From: Chakrabartyella piscis
GTDB lineage: Bacteria; Bacillota; Clostridia; Lachnospirales; Anaerotignaceae
Length of the DNA: 64,000 nt
Direction: 5' to 3'
NCBI GenBank assembly: GCA_030067835.1
Contig: CP092441.1
Coordinates: forward strand, 744,001-808,000
The notes below the pieces were generated by a model. That model had not been told where the DNA came from. It did no database searches and saw only the letters and a program-made list of their open reading frames with translations. Shown piece by piece: positions 44,005-53,313 of this stretch (positions are counted from its first letter, which is position 1; every line of letters begins with the position of its first letter). The position numbers and the translations under genes were made by a program.

Positions 44005-44166
44005 GATACTACGTTCCACGAACTCTATGTTAAATGTATCCTTGCTCTATATAAAACGTCTATGCGTTATCTAACTAATCAACAATTAAACATAGAGCCA
44101 TGGTTAGAGCCTTTACGAACCAGTCAGCTAAGCTGCTGTAGGAGAAATCACTAATCCATAGCATCT
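44005..44166 (-). ncRNA. Candidate IS110 bridge RNA, copy B
   Basis: About 162 nt upstream of transposase B. First hairpin CTATGG-A-TTAG / CTAA-CCATGG; second domain closed by GATA(A)C...GTATC; shared TTAGTTAGATA joint. Loop segment GTAAAGGCT (44108-44116) can pair along all 9 positions, with two G-U, with AGTCTTTAT at this copy's own right flank (42668-42676). Confidence 0.55.
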
Positions 44167-44243
44167 ATTTAAATTATAGTAAATAAAAAATCAAATGAAA
44201 ACTTAGAATTTACTATGTTTTCATTATACAAGGAGAAATGATT

Positions 44244-44771
44244 ATGAAAAAATTGACAGTATTTGCAGTGGCAGCAGCACTCACATTGGCAGTAGGCACA
44301 ACAGTATTTGCAGTAGAAGGTACAGAAGCAGACTCTCCTCGTGGTGGTCAAATGCAAGAACAAAAACAAGAACATCAACAAGAACATCAAATGACAGAAG
44401 ATATGATGGCAGAAATGGAAGCACTTGCAGAAGAAGCTGGACTTACTTTAGAAGAATATATGGCAGAAATGCGAGCTGAAGGTGGTCAAAAAGTTGCTGG
44501 TGAAAGACCTGAAATGTCTGAAAAAATGGAAGGTGAAAAACCAGAAATGACAGACGAAATGAAAGCAGAAATGGAAGAAAAAATGGCAGAACGTCAAGCA
44601 GAAATGGAAGCACTTGCAGAAGAAGCTGGACTTACCTTAGAAGAATATATGGAAACCTTGAAAGCAGAAAAAGGTGGAAAATTAGATGGTGAAAAACCAG
44701 AAGTGTCTGATGAAATGAAAGCAAACCGTGGTGAAAAAGCAGGTCAAATGCAAGGTGGCAAACAAAAATAA
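44244..44771 (+). CDS. Secreted repeat protein, unknown function
   Basis: A 175-residue protein. Sec signal peptide (KKLTVFAVAAALTLAVGTTVFA), cleaved near residue 22. The rest is highly charged, Glu/Met/Lys-rich and probably helical. An internal duplication AEMEALAEEAGLTLEEYM occurs twice, 63 residues apart (DNA about 44410-44463 and 44599-44652). Lys/Glu-Pro-Glu-Met linkers lie between. Start ATG 44244 is 8 bases after AAGGAG; ATG 44238 is too close. Family not recognised. IS110 copy B lies immediately upstream. Confidence 0.75.
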   Translation: MKKLTVFAVAAALTLAVGTTVFAVEGTEADSPRGGQMQEQKQEHQQEHQMTEDMMAEMEALAEEAGLTLEEYMAEMRAEGGQKVAGERPEMSEKMEGEKPEMTDEMKAEMEEKMAERQAEMEALAEEAGLTLEEYMETLKAEKGGKLDGEKPEVSDEMKANRGEKAGQMQGGKQK

Positions 44772-44842
44772 TCTTTAAATCCCCTCAAACCCCTTAAATT
44801 CTCTATATTGAATTTCAACATATTTAAACCTTCCCCCTTAGG

Positions 44843-44872
44843 AAAAAGTAGATGGAAACATCTGCTTTTTTC
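44843..44872 (+). terminator. Terminator after the secreted repeat protein
   Basis: AAAAGTAGATG, GAAA, CATCTGCTTTTTT. Confidence 0.88.
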
Positions 44873-44961
44873 TTGTGTAAAAACATATGTATGCTTTAGT
44901 TGATATTTGGTGAAAAATAAGTCCTAATTAAAGATAACGAGACCTGTTGCATTCCATATTA

Positions 44962-45041
44962 ATGTAGGGGCGGATGCCCACATCTGCCCGTAATGAAATC
45001 GTGATAGCAAACGGGTCGATGAGGGCATCGACCCCTACGTT
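44962..45041. repeat. Two REP-like hairpins in opposite orientation
   Basis: 44962-44993 is GTAGGGGCGGATGCCCACAT followed by CTGCCCG. 45010-45041 is the inverted GTAGGGGTCGATGCCCTCAT...CGACCCG class. Together they fill the gene-less 44772-45180 gap apart from the terminator and an AT-rich promoter area. Confidence 0.65.
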
Positions 45042-45180
45042 GTTCTATTAAGACCCTTTATCTTAAATTGGGACAAATAAATAGGGTTTTTACATAGATT
45101 TTACAAGGTACACATCTATAGATAATATTGTTGCTTTATGATAAAATGGGTACAAAAAAGAAAGAGATAGGTGAAATGAT

Positions 45181-46110
45181 ATGTATGGTGTAATTGATAT
45201 TGGTTCCAATACCATTCGTTTGGTGGTATATAAAGTGGAGGACAATGAGATTTGTCCTATGTTCAATAAAAAATATGCAGCAGGACTTGCAGGATACACA
45301 AACAAGAATAACTGTATGAAGCAAGCAGGAATTGATGTGGCAGTGGAAGCATTGTTGGAGCTTCGAGAATTGACACATTATATCATGTTGAAGGAATTGT
45401 ATGTATTTGCAACTGCATCTTTGCGTAATATAGAGAATAGTGCAGAAGTTGTGGCAGAAATTGAAGCAAGAACAAAACTTTCCATCCGTTTGTTGAGTGG
45501 TGAAGAAGAAGCGTTGTTTGATTATTCTGGTGCAATCCAAAGTATTTCAGAAAAAGATGGTTTGTTGGTGGATATTGGAGGTGGCAGTACCGAATTGGTA
45601 TTGTTCCAAAATCGTGAAGTTATCTTTGCAAAATCCATTCCAATGGGTTCTTTGAATTTCTACAATCGCTTTGTGGATGGTATCATTCCAGATAAAAAAG
45701 AAATTGTCAAAATGGAAGAAGAAGTGAAGAAATTATTGGATGAATGCAAGCTATCCAAGAAAATGACAAAAGATTTGACCATTTGTGGCGTTGGCGGTAC
45801 CACACGTGCTGTGAAGAAAGTGTTGACTGGTATGAAAGAAAAGAAAATTGGCACATATTCTGTAGCAGAATTGGAACACATGGTGTCTGAAATCAAAGAC
45901 AATAAAAAAGAGTTTTATCGCAATATTTTGAAAACATCAGCAGATCGAGTGCATACATTTGCACCAGGACTTGTGATTTTGGAAAGCATTGCGAAACAAT
46001 ATGAATGTAAAAATATCACCACCAGTGCATATGGTGTAAGAGAAGGGTTCTTATACCATATATTAACAGAAAGGGGCATTATTTGTGTCGGCAGCAGTAG
46101 CAAAACCTAA
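45181..46110 (+). CDS. ppx: Exopolyphosphatase / Ppx-GppA phosphatase
   Basis: A 309-residue ASKHA-fold hydrolase that removes terminal phosphate from polyphosphate (or acts on pppGpp). Phosphate-1 motif VIDIGSNTIRLVVY, SGEEEALFDYSGA, phosphate-2 region LLVDIGGGSTELVL, and CGVGGTTRAVKK. Short Ppx form without the extra C-terminal domain. It overlaps ppk by 26 bases, so polyphosphate making and breaking are co-expressed. Confidence 0.93.
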   Translation: MYGVIDIGSNTIRLVVYKVEDNEICPMFNKKYAAGLAGYTNKNNCMKQAGIDVAVEALLELRELTHYIMLKELYVFATASLRNIENSAEVVAEIEARTKLSIRLLSGEEEALFDYSGAIQSISEKDGLLVDIGGGSTELVLFQNREVIFAKSIPMGSLNFYNRFVDGIIPDKKEIVKMEEEVKKLLDECKLSKKMTKDLTICGVGGTTRAVKKVLTGMKEKKIGTYSVAELEHMVSEIKDNKKEFYRNILKTSADRVHTFAPGLVILESIAKQYECKNITTSAYGVREGFLYHILTERGIICVGSSSKT

Positions 46111-48205
46111 GTACATGCAGAATAGAGAGCTTTCTTGGTTAAAGTTCAATGAGCGTGTTTTGATGGAAGCGATGGATGAACAAAATCCACTTTTGGAACG
46201 TTTGAAATTCATTTCCATTTTCAATTCCAATTTGGATGAATTTTTTATGATTCGTGTGGGCAGTTTGTTTGATTTATTGGAAATTGACGCCAATAAAATT
46301 GACAATCGTTCAGGATTTACAGTGACAGAACAGTTGCAACACATTTATGAAACTGTGGCACCATTGTATCAAAAGAAAGATTTTATCTATGCAGATTTGC
46401 GTCAAAAATTGATGGGCAATGGTATTTATAGCTTGCAATATAGCGAATTGAAAGAAGCAGAAAAACAATTGGTGAAGGAATATTTCCATAACCATGTGTT
46501 GCCTGTGCTTTCTCCGCAAATTGTGGATACACACCATCCATTTCCACACATTCAAAACAATGTGGTGTATTTGGCAGCTATGATCCAAAAGAAAGATAAA
46601 TCCAAGTTGGCACTGATTCAAAAACCAGCAGCACTTTCCAATTTGCTCTTTCTGCCAGGTGAAGAATTGCGTTACATTCGCCTAGAAGATATTATGTTGC
46701 GTTTTATGGAAGAGGTCTATCAAGGGTATGAAATCATAGAAAAAACCAAGATTCGTGTCACCAGAAATGCAGATATCAACTTTGATGATGAAGTCTTTGA
46801 GGTGGATGCAGATTTTCGTAGTATGATGAAGCAAATGCTCCACAAAAGAAAGCGTCTAGCTGCTGTACGTTTGGAAACTTCCAGTGAAATGAGCAAGAAA
46901 TTTGAAGCATATTTGTGTGAAAAGTTGTCTTTGCAACCATCACAAATTTTCATGACAAAATCACCACTGGAATTGAGTGAAGCCTTTTCTTTGGGTTCCA
47001 AATTGCCAAAAGAAAAAGGTCAAGAACTGTCCTTTAGTGAGTTTGCACCTAGAATTCCAAGTGAAGTGAATATGAAAGAAAGCATCATCAAACAAGTGGA
47101 AGCAAACGATATTTTGCTTTCTTATCCATTTGAAAGTATGAAACCATTTTTGCAATTGATCAAAGAAGCGGCATATGACCCATCTGTGGTGTCTATCAAG
47201 ATTACCATCTATCGCTTGGCTTCCAAAACCAAATTGGTGGAATATCTTTGTGCAGCAGCAGAAAATGGCAAAGATGTTACGGTTTTGATTGAGTTACGTG
47301 CTAGATTTGACGAGCAAAATAACATTGACTGGTCTGAAACCTTGGAAGAAGCTGGTTGCAATATTGTTTATGGTTTTGATGGCTATAAAGTCCATTCCAA
47401 AATCTGTTTGATTACCAAAAAAGATAAAAATGACTTCAAATATATCACCCAAATTGGCACAGGCAATTACAATGAAAAAACTGCCAAATTGTACACAGAT
47501 ATTTCTTTGATGACATACTGCCAAGAAATTGGACGTGATGCAAATGAATTTTTCCGTAATATGTGCATTGGCAATTTAGAGGGTCATTATCACCATTTGT
47601 TGGTGGCACCCAATTCTTTCAAAAGTCGTTTGATGGAAATGATTGATGCAGAAATTGAAAAGGGTGAAGATGGCTATATCTTCTTGAAAATCAACTCTAT
47701 GACAGATGTGGATTTGATTGAAAAGCTGAGAGAAGCATCTTGTGCAGGTGTGACGGTGCGTATGATTATTCGTGGTATTTGTTGCATTCTTCCAGATGTG
47801 AAAGGTGAAACAGAGCATGTGAAAATCACCAATATTGTAGGTAGATATTTGGAACACTCCAGAATCTACGCATTTGGAAAAGGGGATAATTGTAAAATTT
47901 ACTTGGGTTCTGCTGATTTTATGACCAGAAACACAGAGCGTAGAGTAGAAGTGGGATGTCCCGTATATGCACCACATATCCAAAAGAAAATTTTCAAAAT
48001 CATGGAACTTTGTGGTCAAGATAATGTGAAAAGTCGTAGAATGCTATTCAATGGCGAATACATTCAAGTCAGCCAAGGAGAAGATCCCGTCAATGCACAA
48101 GAAGTTTTGATGCATACAGATATTGGTGAAAAAGGCGAACAGAAGGTGGCTATAGAAAAAACCACTGTTATGGACAAAATCATCAAATTCTTTATAAAAG
48201 AATAA
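46085..48205 (+). CDS. ppk: Polyphosphate kinase 1
   Basis: A 706-residue enzyme making polyphosphate from ATP. N domain with NRELSWLKFNERVLMEA, then PHPHIQN-like HHPFPHIQNN, ITIYRLASKT, ARFDEQNNIDWSE. The autophosphorylated His is likely H437 in GYKVHSKICLI; GTGNYNEKTAKLYTD and DFMTRNTERRVE follow. GTG 46085 is chosen for AAAGGGG upstream; the first ATG is 46115. The start overlaps ppx. Confidence 0.96.
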   Translation: MSAAVAKPKYMQNRELSWLKFNERVLMEAMDEQNPLLERLKFISIFNSNLDEFFMIRVGSLFDLLEIDANKIDNRSGFTVTEQLQHIYETVAPLYQKKDFIYADLRQKLMGNGIYSLQYSELKEAEKQLVKEYFHNHVLPVLSPQIVDTHHPFPHIQNNVVYLAAMIQKKDKSKLALIQKPAALSNLLFLPGEELRYIRLEDIMLRFMEEVYQGYEIIEKTKIRVTRNADINFDDEVFEVDADFRSMMKQMLHKRKRLAAVRLETSSEMSKKFEAYLCEKLSLQPSQIFMTKSPLELSEAFSLGSKLPKEKGQELSFSEFAPRIPSEVNMKESIIKQVEANDILLSYPFESMKPFLQLIKEAAYDPSVVSIKITIYRLASKTKLVEYLCAAAENGKDVTVLIELRARFDEQNNIDWSETLEEAGCNIVYGFDGYKVHSKICLITKKDKNDFKYITQIGTGNYNEKTAKLYTDISLMTYCQEIGRDANEFFRNMCIGNLEGHYHHLLVAPNSFKSRLMEMIDAEIEKGEDGYIFLKINSMTDVDLIEKLREASCAGVTVRMIIRGICCILPDVKGETEHVKITNIVGRYLEHSRIYAFGKGDNCKIYLGSADFMTRNTERRVEVGCPVYAPHIQKKIFKIMELCGQDNVKSRRMLFNGEYIQVSQGEDPVNAQEVLMHTDIGEKGEQKVAIEKTTVMDKIIKFFIKE

Positions 48206-48231
48206 AAGAAATCTAAAAGAAATCTTCAGAT

Positions 48232-48264
48232 AGAGGTGGCTCAAATGGGTCACTTCTTTTTTTA
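48232..48264 (+). terminator. Terminator after ppk
   Basis: AGAGGTG and CACTTCT form the stem around GCTCAAATGGGT, followed by seven T. Confidence 0.75.
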
Positions 48265-48304
48265 TGGAAAACTTTACAAAATAATGATTAATTCATGACA
48301 AAAG

Positions 48305-48320
48305 GTATCAAATGTGATAC
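48305..48320. promoter_or_regulatory. Palindrome upstream of the SpoIID-like gene
   Basis: GTATCA-AATG-TGATAC, a perfect 6-bp inverted repeat about 90 bases before the start codon, next to AT-rich promoter-like sequence. Possible operator. Confidence 0.4.
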
Positions 48321-48406
48321 AATTATGTGATATTATGTAATAGTTTGCGTATTTTTAGAAAAATCGACACAAAACAAGTGTTTTATAGAAGATTTGGAGG
48401 ATTTAG

Positions 48407-50005
48407 ATGAAGAAGTTCAAACAAAGTATTGCCATTTTGATTGTGTTATTTGCCATCTGTATGGGTGCACAAGTTGCTTATGCATATGATTTGCCAGATT
48501 CCATTCGTATTGGATTGGAAAGCGTTTGCAAAACACAATCCAGTGCTACCATAGGTGGTAGTGAAATTTTGATTGGTCAAAATGATGAAGGTGAATTTGA
48601 TGAAGAGGGTTCTTTGCAATCTTCAGGTGGTTTTACGGTATATCCAATGACTGGTGATTTTGTGGAAATTGACGATCGTTTTGACCAAGACGAAGCAGAA
48701 GATGTGGCTGATGATTTGTGTGACGATGGATATGATGCATATGCTACTTATCTTGGTGATGATGGTTGGATGGTATATGTATCAGGTTCTTCCAAGTCTT
48801 CTGTGGAGAATGCAAGCGGTTACAGTGCCAGCTCTGTATCTGGAGTTTCTGGATTTTTGGTAGAAGGTAGCAAAGGGTCTGTTCTGTTATCAGCAGATAC
48901 CAATGCTTGTTTGGCTGGAGTGGGATCAGATGACACCTTTTCCATCAATGGTTCCAACTATCGTGGTATGTTGACTTTTGCAGTATATGGTAGCACTATG
49001 ACAGCAGTAAATGTTATTACTTTGGAAGAATATTTGTATGGTGTTGTGCCAGCAGAAATGGGGTATGGATACCCAACAGAAGCATTGAAAGCACAAGCAG
49101 TTGCAGCCAGAACCTATGCCATTTATAAATTGGGTGGACATACAGAATCTGGATATTCCATGTGTGACCAAGTGTGTTGTCAAGTCTATGATGGATATGA
49201 TGGTGAAGCCAGTACCACAACAAAAGCAGTGGATGCAACGAAAGATGAGGTTATGACCTATGGTGGTGCAATTGTACAAGCGGTATTTTCAGCATCAGCA
49301 GGTGGATATACAGAAAATAGTGAAGATGTTTGGTGGGCAACTGTACCATATCTCAGGGCAGTGCCAGAAATTGTAGAATACGAAATGACTGCATGGACCA
49401 AAACCATGACAGAATCGGAATTGAATAGTTTGTTGGATGCAAAAGGGAAAAATCTTGGTTGGGTAGACGATATTGTCATCACCAAATTGGCTGATGGTGG
49501 ACGTGTACAAGAGTTGGTTTTGGTAGGTTCCAAGGATACTTTGCTTTTGGATAAAGACACCATACGTACCTATTTCTCATCAGTAATAGGCACTTTGCCA
49601 ACAAAAATGTTTACCATCAATGGTGAAGGTGGCGATATTGGTACCTTTTCTACAAGTGGTAGCACAAGTTCCTTTGTGGCATCTTCTGGTGGTTCTTTGA
49701 TGAGTGCAGCTGCAACATCAGGTATTGTTGCCAAAACAGAAGGCAATTTATGGAGTTTGAACGATACAAAAATTACTTTAGATATTGATGGTTCTGTAGA
49801 GAAAATCAGTTCCAGTTTTACAGAAGCAGAAATTGCAGATGTGTATATCTCAACAGCCAGTGGTGGTAAATTTGTATTTACTGGATATGGCAATGGTCAT
49901 GGTGTTGGTATGAGCCAATTGGGTGCCAATGCAATGGCGGGTGCTGGCTATGATTATGAGGAAATTTTGGGTCATTACTATGTAGGTGTAACCATAGAGA
50001 ATTGA
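48407..50005 (+). CDS. SpoIID/LytB-domain protein
   Basis: A 532-residue exported protein. Signal peptide/anchor (AILIVLFAICMGAQVAYA), a SPOR-like module (about 80-130, FTVYPMTGDFVEI...GWMVYVSG), then the SpoIID domain (about 200-530). The domain holds EEYLYGVVPAEMGYGYPTEA, LKAQAVAARTYAIYKLGG and, at the end, GNGHGVGMSQLGANAMA. SpoIID enzymes are lytic transglycosylases acting on denuded glycan during engulfment. A vegetative LytB-like role is equally possible. SD GGAGG. queA follows after 28 bases. Confidence 0.9.
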   Translation: MKKFKQSIAILIVLFAICMGAQVAYAYDLPDSIRIGLESVCKTQSSATIGGSEILIGQNDEGEFDEEGSLQSSGGFTVYPMTGDFVEIDDRFDQDEAEDVADDLCDDGYDAYATYLGDDGWMVYVSGSSKSSVENASGYSASSVSGVSGFLVEGSKGSVLLSADTNACLAGVGSDDTFSINGSNYRGMLTFAVYGSTMTAVNVITLEEYLYGVVPAEMGYGYPTEALKAQAVAARTYAIYKLGGHTESGYSMCDQVCCQVYDGYDGEASTTTKAVDATKDEVMTYGGAIVQAVFSASAGGYTENSEDVWWATVPYLRAVPEIVEYEMTAWTKTMTESELNSLLDAKGKNLGWVDDIVITKLADGGRVQELVLVGSKDTLLLDKDTIRTYFSSVIGTLPTKMFTINGEGGDIGTFSTSGSTSSFVASSGGSLMSAAATSGIVAKTEGNLWSLNDTKITLDIDGSVEKISSSFTEAEIADVYISTASGGKFVFTGYGNGHGVGMSQLGANAMAGAGYDYEEILGHYYVGVTIEN

Positions 50006-50033
50006 TACATGAAGTTTGGGAAGGAAATAAATA

Positions 50034-51065
50034 ATGAAAACAAGTGATTTTAATTTTGATTTACCGGAAGAATTGATTGCACAAGAACCCCTTGCAGACA
50101 GAGCATCATCTCGTTTGTTGGTGGTAGATGGCAGAACCAATGATTGGACACACAAACACTTCCGTGATATCAAGGGATATCTCAAAGAAGGGGATTGTTT
50201 GGTCATCAACAACACCCGTGTATTGCCAGCAAGATTGTATGGAGAACGTGTGGGAACAGGTGCTACCATTGAAGTTTTGCTTTTGGTGCGTAGAGAATTG
50301 GATTTGTGGGAAGTGCTTGTCAAACCAGGTAAAAAAGCCAGAGTTGGAGAGAAAATCTCCTTTGGTGGTGGCAAACTTGTGGCAGAGGTTATGGAAGTCA
50401 TTGAAGGTGGCAATCGTATCATTCGTTTCACATATGATGGTGTGTTTGAGCAGATTTTGGATGAACTTGGTGAAATGCCATTGCCTCCATATATCACACA
50501 TAGATTGGAAGATAAAGAACGTTACCAAACAGTGTATGCAAAACATGAAGGTTCTGCAGCAGCACCAACAGCAGGACTCCACTTCACACCAGAATTGTTG
50601 GAAGAAATTAGGGGGTTGGGTGTGAAAATTGCAAATGTTACCTTGCATGTAGGTTTGGGTACCTTTAGACCTGTCAAAGTGGATGATGTTTTGAACCACG
50701 AAATGCATTCTGAGTATTATGTGGTGGAACAAGAGCAAGCAGACATCATCAACGAAGCAAAAGCAGCTGGTGGTCGCATCTTCAGTGTTGGCACCACAAG
50801 CACCAGAACTTTGGAATCTGTGACAGATGAAAACGGCATTGTGCAACCTGGTAGTGGTTGGACTAAGATTTTCATTTATCCAGGATATACATTCAAAATT
50901 GTAGACTGTTTGATCACCAATTTCCATTTACCAGAATCCACTTTGATTATGCTGGTTTCTGCGTTTGTGGGTAAAGAATTGACCATGCAAGCCTATGCAG
51001 AAGCGGTCAAAGAGCAATATAGATTTTTCTCATTTGGAGACGCTTGTCTATTCCTAACAAAGTAA
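50034..51065 (+). CDS. queA: S-adenosylmethionine:tRNA ribosyltransferase-isomerase
   Basis: A 343-residue enzyme adding the epoxycyclopentane ring in queuosine synthesis in tRNA. Family blocks: [67 protein letters not shown] and [16 protein letters not shown]. tgt, the usual partner, is not adjacent. Confidence 0.97.
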   Translation: MKTSDFNFDLPEELIAQEPLADRASSRLLVVDGRTNDWTHKHFRDIKGYLKEGDCLVINNTRVLPARLYGERVGTGATIEVLLLVRRELDLWEVLVKPGKKARVGEKISFGGGKLVAEVMEVIEGGNRIIRFTYDGVFEQILDELGEMPLPPYITHRLEDKERYQTVYAKHEGSAAAPTAGLHFTPELLEEIRGLGVKIANVTLHVGLGTFRPVKVDDVLNHEMHSEYYVVEQEQADIINEAKAAGGRIFSVGTTSTRTLESVTDENGIVQPGSGWTKIFIYPGYTFKIVDCLITNFHLPESTLIMLVSAFVGKELTMQAYAEAVKEQYRFFSFGDACLFLTK

Positions 51066-51106
51066 CATGATTGCATATAATATGCAGAAAGTAGAGTGTG
51101 AATCAC

Positions 51107-51757
51107 ATGGCAATGGAATATGTAAAACGATTGATTCAGTTGAATATTGGGTTGTTTTTGTATGCTTTGGGTGTTTACGTTTGTATCCAAGCAAATATTG
51201 GTTTGGCACCTTGGGAAGCATTCCATATGGGATTTTCCTTCATCACTGGTGTGAGTATGGGGAATATTTGTATCATTTTTAGTATTTTGATCATTGGTTT
51301 GGCATTGCTTTTGAAAGAAAAAATCGGTATTGGTAGTATTTTGAATGCTTTGATTATTGGGGTTTATTTGGATGCTTTGATGCTCAATGAAGTGATTCCA
51401 GCTGCAAATAACTTGGTTGTATCCATCATCACCATGATCATTGGTATTTTCATCATTGCATTGGCAAGTTATATGTATATTGGTTCTGCAATGGGTTGTG
51501 GACCTAGAGATACCCTTATGGTGGCACTTGGCAAACGATTCCAAAAGATTCCAGTTGGTGCAATTCGTGGTAGCATTGAAGGTAGTGTTTTGTTGATTGG
51601 TTGGTTTTGTGGTGCACCCATTGGTTTGGGCACTGTTTTGTATGTTTTTGGCATTGGATATATCATGCAATTTGTATTTAGAGTGTTGCATTTCGATGTA
51701 AAAGGTGTGCAACATGAAAATGTGTTGGATACATTTAAAATTTGGACAGGAAAGTAA
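51107..51757 (+). CDS. YczE/YitT-like membrane protein
   Basis: A 216-residue protein with five hydrophobic helices. YczE/YyaS blocks: LFLYALGVYVCIQANIGLAP, EAFHMGFSFITGVSMGN and GSAMGCGPRDTLMVAL. Function unknown. Start uncertain: ATG 51107 is taken, with GTG 51098 and ATG 51113 as options and no strong SD. It may be co-transcribed with queA, 41 bases upstream. Confidence 0.8.
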   Translation: MAMEYVKRLIQLNIGLFLYALGVYVCIQANIGLAPWEAFHMGFSFITGVSMGNICIIFSILIIGLALLLKEKIGIGSILNALIIGVYLDALMLNEVIPAANNLVVSIITMIIGIFIIALASYMYIGSAMGCGPRDTLMVALGKRFQKIPVGAIRGSIEGSVLLIGWFCGAPIGLGTVLYVFGIGYIMQFVFRVLHFDVKGVQHENVLDTFKIWTGK

Positions 51758-51772
51758 AGAGCAATGAAGAAC

Positions 51773-51922
51773 TTGTAGGGGCGCCCCTATGTGGGTGCCC
51801 GTCATCAACAGCCACAAAACTAAAATATGATGTAATTGTAGGGTGGTGGCTTGCTGCCACCGTCATGAACAACCACAAAACATAAATTTGATCATTGTAG
51901 GGTTGATTCACGAATCAACCGT
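51773..51922. repeat. Array of three REP-like hairpins with three different stems
   Basis: Unit 1 51773-51804 (GGGGCGCCCCTATGTGGGTG class), unit 2 51836-51866 (GGTGGCTTGCTGCCACC), unit 3 51895-51922 (GTTGATTCACGAATCAAC). Each begins TTGTAGGG and ends CCGT(C/G)AT. The spacers are alike (AACAGCCACAAAACTAAAAT versus AACAACCACAAAACATAAAT). Period 60-63 bases. The gap holds no gene. Confidence 0.8.
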
Positions 51923-51951
51923 GATACCACAAATTAAAAGGAAGGTAGCCT

Positions 51952-53271
51952 ATGGATTTATTTGAATATTCCATCAGCCAAAGAGGAAACCAAGATTTGC
52001 CATTGGCAGCAAGAATGCGACCAAAAACCTTGGAAGAATTTGTTGGACAAGAGCATATTGTAGGTAAGGATAAGTTGTTGTATCGTGCCATCAAAGGGGA
52101 TCGTATCAGTTCTGTTATTTTCTATGGGCCACCAGGAACAGGCAAAACCACCCTTGCAAAAATCATTGCCAACACCACCAAAAGTGAGTTTCGTCAACTG
52201 AATGCCACAACAGCAGGCATCAAGGATATCAAAGAAGTGGTGTCAGATGCAAAGGAGCGTTTGGGTATGTATGGCAAGAAAACCATTTTATTTATAGATG
52301 AAATCCATCGTTTCAACAAAACACAACAAGATGCTTTGTTGCCACATGTGGAAGATGGAACTGTGGTTTTGATTGGCGCTACAACAGAAAATCCATACTT
52401 TGAAGTGAATAAAGCGCTTGTTTCCAGATCCATTGTCTTTGAGCTGAAACCCCTTGGAAAATCAGACATTGAACAGCTATTGCATTGGGCTTTGGAAGAT
52501 GTGGAACGTGGTATGGGTGCTTACAAAGGTGTTTGTGATGATGATGCCATTTCTTTCTTGGCAGACACAGCAAATGGCGATGCAAGAACTGCTCTCAATG
52601 CTTTGGAATTGGCAATTTTAACCACTGAAAAAAATAGAGATGGTAAAATCTACATTACTTTGGCAGTGGCAGAAGAATGTATCCAAAAACGAGCTTTGAA
52701 TTATGATAAAAATGGTGATAATCATTACGATACCATTTCTGCATTCATCAAGAGTATGCGTGGTTCTGATCCAGATGCAGCTTTGTACTATTTGGCAAAG
52801 ATGATTTATGCTGGTGAAGATGTGAAATTTATTGCCAGACGTGTGGTGATTTGTGCTTCTGAAGATGTTGGAAATGCTGATCCACATGCACTACAAGTGG
52901 CAGTTGCGGCTATGCAAGCTGTGGACTTTGTGGGACTTCCAGAAGGTAGAATTCCATTGGCACAGGCAGTTTCTTATGTGGCATGTGCACCCAAAAGCAA
53001 TGCAGCTTATCTGGGTATTGATATGGCACTTGCAGATGTGAGAAATGTACGTGTTTCAGGGGTTCCAGCTCATTTGCGTGATGGTCATTATAGCGGTGCT
53101 AAGGAGCTTGGTCATAGTGTGGGTTACAAATATGCACATGACTATCCAAATCATTATGTGGAGCAACAATATTTGCCAGATGAATTGGTAGGACGTGTGT
53201 ATTATGCACCAACAGACAATGGCATTGAACGTAGAATTAAGGAGCATATGAAACGCTTGAAAGGTGAATGA
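51952..53271 (+). CDS. rarA: Replication-associated recombination protein A (RarA/MgsA)
   Basis: A 439-residue AAA+ ATPase acting at stalled replication forks. RPKTLEEFVGQEHIVGKDKL, Walker A GPPGTGKTTLAK (about 60), Walker B LFIDEIHRFNKTQQD, sensor GATTENPYF, and the C-terminal tetramerisation region with ARRVVICASEDVGNADP. Start ATG 51952 follows AAGGAAGG. Confidence 0.95.
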   Translation: MDLFEYSISQRGNQDLPLAARMRPKTLEEFVGQEHIVGKDKLLYRAIKGDRISSVIFYGPPGTGKTTLAKIIANTTKSEFRQLNATTAGIKDIKEVVSDAKERLGMYGKKTILFIDEIHRFNKTQQDALLPHVEDGTVVLIGATTENPYFEVNKALVSRSIVFELKPLGKSDIEQLLHWALEDVERGMGAYKGVCDDDAISFLADTANGDARTALNALELAILTTEKNRDGKIYITLAVAEECIQKRALNYDKNGDNHYDTISAFIKSMRGSDPDAALYYLAKMIYAGEDVKFIARRVVICASEDVGNADPHALQVAVAAMQAVDFVGLPEGRIPLAQAVSYVACAPKSNAAYLGIDMALADVRNVRVSGVPAHLRDGHYSGAKELGHSVGYKYAHDYPNHYVEQQYLPDELVGRVYYAPTDNGIERRIKEHMKRLKGE

Positions 53272-53313
53272 AAAAGCATTTATATAGTAGGAATTTGTTG
53301 AGGGGGCAATGGC

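Larger units (their letters stand above)
42671..44167 (-). mobile_element. IS110-family insertion sequence, copy B
   Basis: Same plan as copy A but clearly diverged in sequence. Low end AAGACTAACTAT (42671), then a tail hairpin CAGAGCAACCATTAGTTGCTC (two parts CAGAGCAACCAT / TAGTTGCTC), transposase, RNA region, high end about 44167. No terminal inverted repeats. The 300 bases from 42502 to the element hold a terminator and AT-rich sequence without a gene. Confidence 0.75.
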
